NCBI GenBank assembly: GCA_964580675.1
Contig: CAZOLI010000021.1
Location: 1 to 51,627, forward strand
Length of the DNA: 51,627 nt
Reading direction: 5' to 3'
DNA from: CAZOLI01 sp964580675
Lineage (GTDB): Bacteria > Planctomycetota > MHYJ01 > CAYXQY01
The notes below the pieces were generated by a model, which did no database searches, was not told the origin of the DNA, and saw only the letters and a list, made by a program, of their open reading frames with translations. Below, one piece after another: positions 1-7,464 of the stretch. The stretch's first letter is position 1; the number at the start of each line of letters is the position of its first letter. Both the position numbers and the translations under genes were made by a program.

Positions 1-131
1 TTTTTCATTTTATTTTCGACATCCTTTTCGTTTCCCGGTTCGAGAAATTTCAATTCGGATGCATACCGAAGGAGGGGAATCACTCCAGGGGAACGAATCC
101 CGAATCAATCCCTGTTGTGGTTGGAAATGGT

Positions 132-506
132 CTAATCACTTGCGGGATCTTTCTTCGTTCTTATTCTTATCCTTCCTTTACTGGCCACAGTAATTTTATT
201 AGAGAATCTATCCAGATCATATTGCTGTAGCAGATTCACAATTATCTCTTTGTAAGCCACAAGACTGTCCGTGGCAGGACGAAGCAATAATATTCCATTA
301 TGTGAACCGGGTGGGTATTTTCGTATGTCCCCAAACTCTTTGTCGGTCGTAACAAAAAACATATTTTCATTATCTACCATTTCCCACAAATCAGTATCGT
401 TCCAGCCGGAGGCTCCCTGCTCATCTACCGTCCAGACCTGATGTTCACGGGAGGAAAATGGTTCCTTCAACGAATGCGAAAGCATTTCGTCCAGTTTAAT
501 CCGCAC
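132..506 (-). CDS. DUF5615-type PIN-like toxin (putative RNase)
   Basis: A 124-residue protein that resembles the DUF5615 / Mut7-C branch of PIN-like nucleases, the usual toxin partner of DUF433 proteins. Visible landmarks are KLDEMLS near the N-terminus, VWTVDEQG, the family core FFVTTDKEFGD (about residues 50-60) and NGILLLRPA after it; the Asp residues in the first and third blocks would bind metal. It starts with GTG (504-506) only 3 nt after the stop of the DUF433 gene, so the two are one operon with the antitoxin first. The basic C-terminal tail (KGRIRIRTKK) could help RNA binding. Nuclease activity is inferred from the family; many DUF5615 members are untested. Confidence 0.75.
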   Translation of the reverse strand: MRIKLDEMLSHSLKEPFSSREHQVWTVDEQGASGWNDTDLWEMVDNENMFFVTTDKEFGDIRKYPPGSHNGILLLRPATDSLVAYKEIIVNLLQQYDLDRFSNKITVASKGRIRIRTKKDPASD

Positions 507-509
507 GGA

Positions 510-749
510 TCACGCCCCGAGTTCATGTGTTAAATCTCCCCGGGCAGATTCTGAAGCATATCTCAGGCAGGCTTTTATATCTTTTTCGTCGATCTGGGGA
601 TAGGCCTCGAGGAGATCCTCAAATGACATTCCATCCGCCATGCTTCCAACAATCGTTGAAACGGTTATTCTCGTTCCTTTTATTGTCGGCTCCCCATGTA
701 CAGTTTCGGGATCTGTTGTGATACGGTCCTTCCAGTTGTCGTCTTCCAT
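510..749 (-). CDS. DUF433 antitoxin-like protein
   Basis: A 79-residue DUF433 protein. The family signature is clear: RITTDPETVHGEPTIKGTRI, then a helix-turn-helix-like part with MSFEDLLEAYPQIDEKDIKA and the end of the domain at CLRYASES. DUF433 proteins bind DNA or their partner and sit next to DUF5615 toxins. The start ATG (747-749) is fixed by a strong Shine-Dalgarno AAAGGAG on the minus strand at 757-763, seven bases away. The toxin gene follows after 3 nt, so translation is probably coupled and the antitoxin made in excess. Autoregulation is expected but no operator was found in the 250 bases upstream. Confidence 0.8.
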   Translation of the reverse strand: MEDDNWKDRITTDPETVHGEPTIKGTRITVSTIVGSMADGMSFEDLLEAYPQIDEKDIKACLRYASESARGDLTHELGA

Positions 750-1512
750 TGGATGGCTCCTTTTATTTCGGATTCATATATAATTATCTCCGGAACAGGA
801 CTCAATTTGAAGCATGATAATGGATCATTCGATCGACTGCACCAGGGTCCTGAGGACTTCATCCCTGCGCATTCGCCGGGACGTTTCGGAAAAAGACCGC
901 TTTACATAATAACGCGAAATTTGCGCCTTCTCCGGTCTTTGTAAACGGGCCGAGTGCAAGGATTTTGAGGAAGAACCCCATGTTAATAGGTATTGTAATT
1001 GATGGGGTCAACACATGGCAAATGTTCAAAAGTTGTGAGAAAAGGTGAATTGGGGGGTCTTCCATAAATTCGAATCTTCGAAAATTTGAATCCCTTTCAG
1101 AAGGCTCCCCATGCTCAGTGTACACGATGATCGTAACTCTCGTCAACTGCTGGAGGGAGGTGGTGGAGCTTGTGAGGAAAGGGGGTGTTGAAAACGATGC
1201 TCCACTGTATGCAACTCGGGGAGGAACCGCCGCGTTGCATGGCATCGATAACCACCTTTCCCTTCTTCTGCAGAAACCGGCTTGGTCACTGGGGCGTTCC
1301 ATACGATCCAAAAACGTTCTCTCCCTCCCCCTTCCGACGCTGGCTTTTCTCCACGTCCTGGCGCCTTTTCGTTTTTCTTTTCCGTTCGTTTTTCGAATTT
1401 CGAATTTCGTATTTCGAATTTTTTGGTTGAGCGAGGGAATGGATCGGTTGGAACGCACAATCCATATCCGGGAAATGAAAACAGGGTTCCCAGTCTTTTG
1501 GGTGAGGAATAA
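750..1512. other. Non-coding spacer with low-complexity repeats
   Basis: About 760 bases with several overlapping open frames but none that reads like a protein: all give low-complexity Lys/Arg/Ser or Phe/Ser-rich translations. The stretch holds a short tandem repeat (1391-1418) and a related TTCGAA-rich patch near 1070-1092. The promoter of the toxin-antitoxin pair should lie near 765-830 on the minus strand, where the DNA is AT-rich, but no clear -35/-10 pair was found. I see no RNA gene here. Confidence 0.5.
1391..1418. repeat. Four tandem copies of a 7-bp unit (TTTCGAA)
   Basis: Four head-to-tail copies of TTTCGAA, the third reading TTTCGTA. Each unit contains the palindrome TTCGAA. Read in frame on the minus strand it gives the recurring peptide pattern FEIRNSKFEIR, which I remember as a common false-protein motif in intergenic DNA of many environmental bacteria. 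It is probably a spreading or slippage-prone intergenic repeat rather than part of a gene. Confidence 0.7.
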
Positions 1513-1529
1513 CGTTGATATAATCAACG
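1513..1529 (+). promoter_or_regulatory. Perfect -10 box inside a 7-bp dyad, upstream of the phosphoesterase
   Basis: A consensus TATAAT (1519-1524) lies inside the inverted repeat CGTTGAT-ATA-ATCAACG (1513-1529). A weak -35 (TTTTGG) sits 17 bases upstream. If this is the promoter, transcription would start near 1531, so the ATG at 1534 would be leaderless or the true start would lie further in. The dyad over the -10 box is what a repressor site would look like. No repressor gene is adjacent. Confidence 0.4.
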
Positions 1530-1533
1530 GCCC

Positions 1534-2688
1534 ATGGGAAGCGAAAGCTCAAATCACGACATTTCGGTGTTCGGCGTCCGGTATCCTTTTTATTTGAGGA
1601 CGCTCCCCACGGGCCTCGGCCTGGTCCTTGTAAGCTTTCTGTTGATAATTCCTCCGGCGGCGGCGCAGGAGGAGCCGGCATCCAGCGGCGAGGAACGCAT
1701 TCGACGGTGGCTCCGGGATCAGGAGGTGCAACCGGTTCCGGATGGACGAAAAATGATCAGGGAGGCGGGGGAACCCCTTTTCCGATTCGTTCAGGTCGCG
1801 GATCTGCATTACGGGAATACCGCGAAACACCGTGCGATTACACGCCGGGTTTTTCACTACGTCAACCAGTCCGTGGAACCGGATTGGGTGGTGTTTACGG
1901 GGGATAACGTCACCGCTCCCGGTAAAGGCTCTCACCGGGCTCTGAAGAACGAGCTTCGGAATCACCTCGATGTGCCCCATTACATGATCCGGGGGAACCA
2001 CGACGCCAAAGGGTTTCCGGAGGTGTTTGGAAGTTCCCGGTGGCGCTTTGATTACGGTGGCGTACAATTTATCGGTCTGGCCCTGGATTACGCGGCGGGG
2101 CGGCGGGGTTCGGGCTGGTTTTCTTCCCGGACCATCCGCTGGTTAAAGAGGCAACTGTTCCGGACCGACAAACCGGCGGTGGTGTTCCTCCACGAACCCA
2201 TCTGGCCGTTGATGTTTCTTGACGCTCCCCGGTTGTTCGCGCTGCTGGCCGCTGATTCGGACGTGGAAGCGCTTGTGTCGGGGCACCTGCATTATGATAT
2301 ATCCCATGACCTCGGGGCCTTCCGGCAGGTGGTCGGTCCGAGTGTTCCGTACCGTGACCGTCACCCCATTAAGGAGTTCCGGGTGTACCGGAACCGGATC
2401 ATCATCGCCACACACGAGATCCACGATGGTTCGTATCGGATCTCGAACAAGTACCAGGAAATTCCGCTTTCCCATTCGCTGTCCGGCGTTTCCGATCCGG
2501 CGCCAGAAAACAAACAGGAACTGTCGCCGGAACCGGTGACCTACGTTTCCGTGTTTTCCGAATTCGTCGACCGCACGTTCCGCATGATCAAAAGGCTGGC
2601 TCAGTTTCTCCAGGAGCTCGAGGAATGGTCCGGAGGGATGAGCGGGAGAGGGTCATCCCGGGCAGCGCCGGGTCCGACCACCTGGTAG
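1534..2688 (+). CDS. Secreted calcineurin-like metallophosphoesterase
   Basis: A 384-residue protein with all metal-binding blocks of the calcineurin-like phosphoesterase fold: VADLHYG (D-x-H), FTGDN (GDx), RGNHD (GNHD), FLHEP and SGHLH (GHxH). Such enzymes use two metal ions to split phosphomono- or diesters; the substrate cannot be read from the sequence. A hydrophobic stretch (LGLVLVSFLLIIPPAAA, about residues 28-44) followed by acid-rich sequence is a signal peptide, so it should act outside the cytoplasm. The N-terminal 27 residues before it are unusually long; the GTG at 1567 or the TTG (Leu21) are alternative starts and fit the predicted promoter better. The last 80 residues are charged and not part of the domain. 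Confidence 0.85.
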   Translation: MGSESSNHDISVFGVRYPFYLRTLPTGLGLVLVSFLLIIPPAAAQEEPASSGEERIRRWLRDQEVQPVPDGRKMIREAGEPLFRFVQVADLHYGNTAKHRAITRRVFHYVNQSVEPDWVVFTGDNVTAPGKGSHRALKNELRNHLDVPHYMIRGNHDAKGFPEVFGSSRWRFDYGGVQFIGLALDYAAGRRGSGWFSSRTIRWLKRQLFRTDKPAVVFLHEPIWPLMFLDAPRLFALLAADSDVEALVSGHLHYDISHDLGAFRQVVGPSVPYRDRHPIKEFRVYRNRIIIATHEIHDGSYRISNKYQEIPLSHSLSGVSDPAPENKQELSPEPVTYVSVFSEFVDRTFRMIKRLAQFLQELEEWSGGMSGRGSSRAAPGPTTW

Positions 2689-2703
2689 CGAGCCGACGGC
2701 GTG

Positions 2704-2735
2704 CCGGCCGGGGAACGGACTACGTTTCCGGCCGG
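2704..2735. terminator. GC-rich stem-loop between convergent genes
   Basis: An almost perfect inverted repeat, CCGGCCGGGGAACG / CGTTTCCGGCCGG, with a 5-base loop (GACTA) and one bulge. It overlaps the stop codon of the minus-strand methyltransferase and follows the phosphoesterase stop by 15 bases. No T-run follows on either strand, so it may act as a transcript-end barrier rather than a classical intrinsic terminator. Confidence 0.5.
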
Positions 2736-3307
2736 GTCACCAGGTAATACAGCGATTGCTGTTTCCGTTTTTTGATCACCCGAAAACCATTCTGTTCGAG
2801 CATGGTCTGCAGAGGTTGGATCGAAAAAAACCGGCTTCCCATGGCCGCCATCCACTCGCCGGTTTCCACGAGATTTCCGATGGGGTCGTCCGGGTTGATC
2901 TCCTCGATCACGAACCGGCCATCGGGCCGAAGGACGCGGTGGCATTCGGCAAAGACTTCATCGGGCCCCGGCATGTGATGAAGCGCGTCCGCTATCACAA
3001 TTCGATCGAACCGGTTTTGTCGAAACGGCAACTGAAGTGCGGATCCTCGAACAAAGGTAAGTTCCGGCCGTCGATGTGTTCCGTGGTCAATCATGGCGCG
3101 ATTCAGGTCCAGAATCGTCCAGGTACTGTATCGGTCCGGGACCACCTCTTCACTGACGGTTCCGCTTCCACCACCGACGTCCAGGACCCGGCAGTCTCCG
3201 TCAAGGTTCAGGGCGCTGACCAGGTAGGATCGGTTCAGCATCCGGCTTAATGCGTCGCAGATGGGGGCGCCGATCGAAAAGTGCCAGTTGGGGGGAGTGG
3301 AGTTCAT
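2720..3307 (-). CDS. Class I SAM-dependent methyltransferase (UbiE/Methyltransf_11 type)
   Basis: A 195-residue Rossmann-fold methyltransferase. Motif I is VLDVGGGSGTVSEEV (about residues 41-55), the acidic end of strand 2 is LDLNRAMI, motif II is FDRIVIADALHHM, and motif III is RVLRPDGRFVIEE. This is the pattern of UbiE/Methyltransf_11 enzymes that use S-adenosylmethionine on small molecules; the acceptor is unknown. The start is well bounded: an in-frame TGA stands 12 bases before the ATG at 3307 and there is no other start between. There is no evident Shine-Dalgarno. The scaffold gap begins 18 bases upstream, so its promoter region is missing. It converges on the phosphoesterase gene. Confidence 0.85.
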   Translation of the reverse strand: MNSTPPNWHFSIGAPICDALSRMLNRSYLVSALNLDGDCRVLDVGGGSGTVSEEVVPDRYSTWTILDLNRAMIDHGTHRRPELTFVRGSALQLPFRQNRFDRIVIADALHHMPGPDEVFAECHRVLRPDGRFVIEEINPDDPIGNLVETGEWMAAMGSRFFSIQPLQTMLEQNGFRVIKKRKQQSLYYLVTRPET

Positions 3308-3324
3308 GGGTGCGTTCGTTCACG

Positions 3325-3424
3325 NNNNNNNNNNNNNNNNNNNNNNNNNNNNNNNNNNNNNNNNNNNNNNNNNNNNNNNNNNNNNNNNNNNNNNNNNNNN
3401 NNNNNNNNNNNNNNNNNNNNNNNN
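3325..3424. other. Assembly gap (100 N)
   Basis: Exactly 100 N bases, the usual placeholder for a scaffold join of unknown size. It hides the promoter side of the methyltransferase gene and the 5' half of the cupin gene. The two flanks need not be 100 bases apart. Confidence 0.98.
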
Positions 3425-3592
3425 GGTCCCGCCACGGTCCATGTGCTGGAAGGACGGCTTGAGTTAACGGTGGAGGGAAATCGAACCGTCATTAAGAGCG
3501 ATGAGATCGGTGTGCTTGAACCCGGGGTGTCCCATGATGCCACCGCAAAGCAGAACACCACGATACTGCTCACGTTCAACGAGAAAGGATAG
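3425..3592 (+). CDS. Cupin-domain protein, 5' part lost in gap
   Basis: The last 55 residues of a small cupin. It reads from the gap edge as GPATVHVLEGRLELTVEG, then IKSDEIGVLEPGVSHDATA and ILLTFNEKG. This matches the second half of the single-domain cupin barrel: G(X)5 turn, a Gly-Asp/Glu before the PG turn, and the PGxxH metal-binding histidine of motif 2. Motif 1 would be in the gap, so metal binding cannot be judged. Small cupins of this kind often follow the pattern of binding or detoxifying a small ligand; no function can be assigned. The frame to the left of the gap is a shadow of the methyltransferase and not part of this gene. Confidence 0.65.
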   Translation, partial: GPATVHVLEGRLELTVEGNRTVIKSDEIGVLEPGVSHDATAKQNTTILLTFNEKG

Positions 3593-3716
3593 AACGGCGC
3601 ATCATTGTTTGAGGTGAACCGTTCCTTCTGTCCTTACGATCAGGGGTTTCTGTTTCCCTCTTCGATGCAGGAGGTTTTATCAGTCGTTTGCCTCAAATGA
3701 TTTTTTAGAAACCGAT

Positions 3717-3748
3717 TTTTGACGGGATTGACAGGATGAACAGGATTA
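3717..3748. repeat. Dispersed-type intergenic repeat (PVNPVKN-coding pattern)
   Basis: The minus strand reads AATCCTGTTCATCCTGTC then AATCCCGTCAAAAATCGG, two near-copies of a unit like AATCCTGTTAATCCTGTC. In frame it gives NPVHPVNPVKNRF, a false-protein motif I recognise from intergenic DNA of unrelated environmental bacteria. Only one copy is in this window. Confidence 0.55.
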
Positions 3749-3781
3749 TACAACGAAGACATCTTCGTCATTTCCATTCCC

Positions 3782-3801
3782 GAAATTTCGTACGAAATTT
3801 C
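3782..3801. repeat. Perfect 20-bp palindrome
   Basis: GAAATTTCGTACGAAATTTC equals its own reverse complement over all 20 bases, with no spacer. It may be an operator for a dimeric regulator or part of the nearby repeat. No gene starts next to it on either strand. Confidence 0.6.
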
Positions 3802-4051
3802 AGGGGATGATCCGGCTTCCCGTTTCTCCGGGTGCGCCGAATCGGGGAATGGGGGATATGATGAGGATTCGTTACCGTTTACAGATTGTGATCGACAGGA
3901 GGTCACGCATTCCGTATCGGGCGGTTCTGAAAGGAAAAGAACGATCCGGAATTTTGGTTTCCGACGGGGAATTCCCCCGGGAGGGCAAATGGTTTTGCCA
4001 ACCTGTGAATTTTCACCAATTTCTATTGACGTGTTCTACGGTGCAACGTAT

Positions 4052-7000
4052 TCACTTTTTTCGTTCCGGGAAAATGTCGAAGGGGATTCCTTCAGATGCG
4101 GTTTTGTCCCGATCAAATTGACGTAATCGTTTCCGGAATCGCCGGGAAAAGTTATCCGCGCTGATTTGAAAGATGAGCGTTTTGCACCGTTTCTGACGTT
4201 CTGCATTCCCGTCGTTCAGACCCGTTCTGAGCGCCGGAAAACATTTCCATCCGGCGTTTCGCAGTTTGGACGCCGCCTCCTTTCTTGTGGATAACTCTTT
4301 TGCGCCGAGTTGCCGGACAAGGGATCTGTACTTCTTTTTCTGATCCTCGTCAAGGTCCGGTTTCGTGTTGTCCAGCCAGGTGTTGACCACCTGTTCCGGG
4401 GAAACGGAATTTCTTAATTTTGTAATTTTTTCGTCGATCCCCGTCGAACCCAGTAGCCCGGAGGTCAGGTCGACCACCTTGCTGGCCCCGGCGAGGAGAA
4501 TATAGGCTTTCGGGTTCTTGTCCCGTTCCCGATAAAATTCGGAGAGCATGTGGGCGGAGGAGGGCAGCATCGAGGCATCCAGAATATCCTCAACGGTCGC
4601 TCCTTTTGTTCCCTCTTCCTGTATTTTGTGGGCGAAACATAACGATAATTTCAGCAGGTGACGTAATTTTGGCGCCTGTTCATCGGAGACGTCCAGATTC
4701 GACCGGGCAAGGACGTTGATGAACCGATAGTCCGCCGGGTCGAGACCCTTCTCCCTCTTCTTGTACACGATCTGGAGCAGTGCGGAGGGATCTGAAACGA
4801 GTGGGTCAAGGTGTTTCGGGTTTCTTATGTGGCGGAGGAGCGAATATCGTTTTTCTGCTGTTCTGCCAAACAGGGAATTGGTCAGGTCCGACAGGACCGA
4901 AGACGTGTGAAGCATTTTTGGTTTTTCTTCTGCGACAAAGAACAGGAGTTGCCTGAGGAGGGAGTGCTGTTCTGCTTTCCGAAGGCGTTCTATCATGTCG
5001 ATAAATTTCGTTTTCCCGATGAACCGGGATGTCGAATTGCCGCAGACCTTCTCTCCCACTGAGAGTTCATGCTCTCCTTTTTTCATCTTCTCCCGAATGA
5101 CCTTTGCCAGGTCCGTTGCCTTGTTGATCCGGTTTTCGTCGAAGAGCTTCATACAGTAGTTCAGTAGCAATTTGACGTTCTTTATGGTTTGACGTTTCCG
5201 GTAAATGACCGATCCCGCCCGGATCCCGGCGTTCCAGGTAAATTCGATCACATCATTCTCCAGAAGTTCCCGGGAGGCCAGTTGACGGTACAGTTTGCGG
5301 AGGGCGGTGAGGATTTCGTCATCCACTTCTTTCTCGTGATCCAGGGACTGGTTCACGAAGACGCAATGGAGGAGGCGGGCGCGAAACAATCTGTGCGTGG
5401 GGGAATCTCCCTGTATTTCGTCGGAACGGGGCCGTCCGTCCTCCGGAAGGGGATATTCCCCCTCCCCCCACTTCTTCAAGTGTTTTCCGGACGATGGGTC
5501 ATCGTCTTCGTTGTCCGGATCACAGGTAAACCCAAGGGCGTATGAGCCCAATGACGATTCCTCTTCGGGATATGGGTGATCCAGCGTCGGACCACAGAGC
5601 GAATCAAGCACCTGGAGATTGGTTTGGACGTCGGCGGTTTCCTTCATTCGGGTCAGAAAGGCGGAAATCCGTCCGGGCCGGTAACCGGGGGCAACGACGT
5701 CCTGAAATTGGAACCCCCGTTTGACCACGGTGAACGGAAATTTGACCTCCATATTTTTGAGCAGCGTTCGTCGCCTGTCCGAGTTTACCTTCAGCCGGGC
5801 GGCCAGAGAAAATTGAAACAGTTTACGAAGAACGGGCGTCGCCTCCTCGATGTTTTTCGGCGGGGAACTGTTCTGGTAAATATGCCGCAACGCGGCGTTT
5901 ACCTTGATCTCATTTTGATAGTTACTGGCGTTTTTATCGCCGTCGGAACCTTCCCCAAGATCCAGCGGGTCGTCGATTGTTTCATCGTCCGTGATAAGTT
6001 CTTTTTGCATGCGTTCCCGGATTTTCGACCGGCGAGAGTAGTTGACATCGTCGTTTTCTTCGGTCCCGTCGGGCCTGACCAACGGTGTCACGTTTATTTT
6101 CCGGGTCCACTCCGGTTTGGACATTTGATCGGCCGGTTTCGTTTGAAACCGGTAACACCTCATTTTGTTCACATCTTTTCTTCCATAGGAGCCGGTTTTG
6201 GTCAGGGTCATCGTTTTCGGCACCGGGACGTCATTTACGTTTTGATACGACGACACCCTGGCAATCGTGTACATCTCAAGCCTGTCAAATTCCGTTTTCA
6301 ACCGCTCGAATCGGTTGGTTTCCGGGTTCAGGTAGAGCGTCTGTTTTACCTTGACCGGTTGATCCTTCCGGCTCCATTCGAGGGTTCTCTGGTAAACCCG
6401 GTCCACCTGCTTTGTTAGTTGTAATCTTGTGTGCGCTTGTTGATCACCGGCGGTTTGAATTTGATGAACGGAGCCTTCGTACAGCAATTTCCGGGGATAG
6501 AGGTTGTATTCCAACAACCGATGTGTATCGCCACGCAGCAGAAGCTGTTTGCGGCTCCTGTTCTTCTCCGGCTTTTTAGGCGCATTTACCTCCCGGGTCC
6601 AGAAGAGGTCGGGCTGATCCGGGCCACGTTGAAAATACGACATCATGGCGGATCGCTTTCGGTCGGTGCAGGAAAAATTGAGCAGAAAACTGGGATCATG
6701 TTTCTCTTCCACGTCGTAATCGCCGAATGAACGGGCGGAGATAAAATGACCCGGACTGTAGCGATATGTGCCGGCGCATGTGTTCAGGTTCTCGCGATTT
6801 GTCCGATCCAGAGTAATATAACGAAACTGCAAACGAGGAAGAGATTTATTCTTCTCCCGGACCTGTTTGATGAGCTGTTTCAGGGTTGGTTCGTCCTGTT
6901 CATCTTGCCGTTTCGACGTCTGTCCCTGAAGATTCGCCCCGGAAAACAAAATGGCAAGAGAAAGCAATACCGTCTGAAAAAGCAATTTATTTTCGCGAAT

Positions 7001-7060
7001 CACTGTTCCGGACAAATGAACTGGAATGAAAAAAAAGCGTTTAGAATCAGCAGTAGTCAT
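4052..7060 (-). CDS. Large secreted protein, LolA-like N-terminal and HEAT-like C-terminal segments
   Basis: About 1,000 residues, function unknown. A hydrophobic core (LLFQTVLLSLAILFSG) ending at ANLQGQ is a signal peptide. The next 270 residues alternate short strands with YRYSPGHFISA, VKQTLYLNPETNRFERL and YQNVNDVPVPKTMTL, which looks like the curved sheet of LolA/DUF1571-type proteins. The middle is charged and helical. Near the C-terminus, LGAKELSTRKEAASKLRNAG then FPALRTGL matches a HEAT-like unit common in planctomycete exported proteins. I take the ATG at 7060; TTG 7081 and ATG 7069 are upstream alternatives, and GTG 7003 would give a tighter signal peptide. A sigma54-type promoter at 7077-7094 would start transcription near 7067, which rules out the TTG. 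It is divergent from the kinase gene. Confidence 0.75.
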   Translation of the reverse strand: MTTADSKRFFFIPVHLSGTVIRENKLLFQTVLLSLAILFSGANLQGQTSKRQDEQDEPTLKQLIKQVREKNKSLPRLQFRYITLDRTNRENLNTCAGTYRYSPGHFISARSFGDYDVEEKHDPSFLLNFSCTDRKRSAMMSYFQRGPDQPDLFWTREVNAPKKPEKNRSRKQLLLRGDTHRLLEYNLYPRKLLYEGSVHQIQTAGDQQAHTRLQLTKQVDRVYQRTLEWSRKDQPVKVKQTLYLNPETNRFERLKTEFDRLEMYTIARVSSYQNVNDVPVPKTMTLTKTGSYGRKDVNKMRCYRFQTKPADQMSKPEWTRKINVTPLVRPDGTEENDDVNYSRRSKIRERMQKELITDDETIDDPLDLGEGSDGDKNASNYQNEIKVNAALRHIYQNSSPPKNIEEATPVLRKLFQFSLAARLKVNSDRRRTLLKNMEVKFPFTVVKRGFQFQDVVAPGYRPGRISAFLTRMKETADVQTNLQVLDSLCGPTLDHPYPEEESSLGSYALGFTCDPDNEDDDPSSGKHLKKWGEGEYPLPEDGRPRSDEIQGDSPTHRLFRARLLHCVFVNQSLDHEKEVDDEILTALRKLYRQLASRELLENDVIEFTWNAGIRAGSVIYRKRQTIKNVKLLLNYCMKLFDENRINKATDLAKVIREKMKKGEHELSVGEKVCGNSTSRFIGKTKFIDMIERLRKAEQHSLLRQLLFFVAEEKPKMLHTSSVLSDLTNSLFGRTAEKRYSLLRHIRNPKHLDPLVSDPSALLQIVYKKREKGLDPADYRFINVLARSNLDVSDEQAPKLRHLLKLSLCFAHKIQEEGTKGATVEDILDASMLPSSAHMLSEFYRERDKNPKAYILLAGASKVVDLTSGLLGSTGIDEKITKLRNSVSPEQVVNTWLDNTKPDLDEDQKKKYRSLVRQLGAKELSTRKEAASKLRNAGWKCFPALRTGLNDGNAERQKRCKTLIFQISADNFSRRFRKRLRQFDRDKTASEGIPFDIFPERKK

Positions 7061-7076
7061 TTTCAGCATATTTAAG

Positions 7077-7094
7077 AGCAATTTCCATTCCAGG
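7077..7094 (-). promoter_or_regulatory. Predicted sigma54 promoter of the large secreted protein
   Basis: On the minus strand the DNA reads CCTGGAATGGAAATTGCT. It has GG and GC exactly 10 bases apart, as sigma54 promoters need, a CTGG -24 start and a full TTGCT -12 element (consensus YTGGCACG-N4-TTGCW). The predicted start is about 7067. An AT-rich tract at 7112-7163 lies upstream, where bending proteins usually act. A sigma54 activator gene is 2 kb away. Confidence 0.55.
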
Positions 7095-7464
7095 AAAAAA
7101 GAACCGAAAAATAAACCATATAAAAAAATTTAGCCAATATTATTTTATGTATTAAAATATCTATCGGCTACGGTGCATTACAGTAGGGAACAGTCCTGAA
7201 TGTTGATGACGGACATGTAAAACCATCTGTAAAGGAATTTTACCGGTGTGATCTGTCCCGGACATCGAGACTTGCCGAGCTGTTCAGACCATTATTACCA
7301 AAGTTTTTGCGGTAAGGGAGCATCGGGACTGTTTCCGTCCACGGCAAGATTTATAATAAAAGGACCAATCAGCGTCCGGGAGCAACGGCTTTTCGGATGG
7401 AGCTGTCCGTATTTCATCCGGCGGAACCCAATATTGAGAAATAATTTTTGGACCTGAAAACGAA
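7095..7464. other. Divergent spacer between secreted protein and kinase
   Basis: About 370 bases between two divergent genes. Bases 7112-7163 are nearly all A/T. A perfect TATAAT stands at 7352-7357 on the plus strand with only a poor -35 (CTGTTT) 17 bases before; it could drive the kinase gene with a leader of about 100 bases. No GG-N10-GC match was found in the direction of the kinase. Activator sites for the sigma54 promoter would be expected here but no clear dyad stands out. Confidence 0.4.

Larger units (their letters stand above)
3593..4051. other. Non-coding spacer with a dispersed-type repeat and a palindrome
   Basis: About 460 bases with no convincing gene. Open frames here translate to unlikely proteins. 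It carries two structured elements listed separately: a segment at 3717-3748 of a type I know as dispersed between genes in many bacteria, and a perfect 20-bp palindrome at 3782-3801. The promoter for nothing nearby is needed, since the cupin ends at its left and a minus-strand gene ends at its right. Confidence 0.5.

Noticed and set aside
859..1597. Overlapping open frames on both strands (up to 222 residues)
   Set aside because: Low-complexity translations, no signal peptide or motif, and they run through the TTTCGAA repeat.
3640..4121. Small open frames in the spacer before the giant exported protein gene
   Set aside because: They contain the dispersed-repeat peptide or overlap the end of the real gene, with no protein-like pattern.
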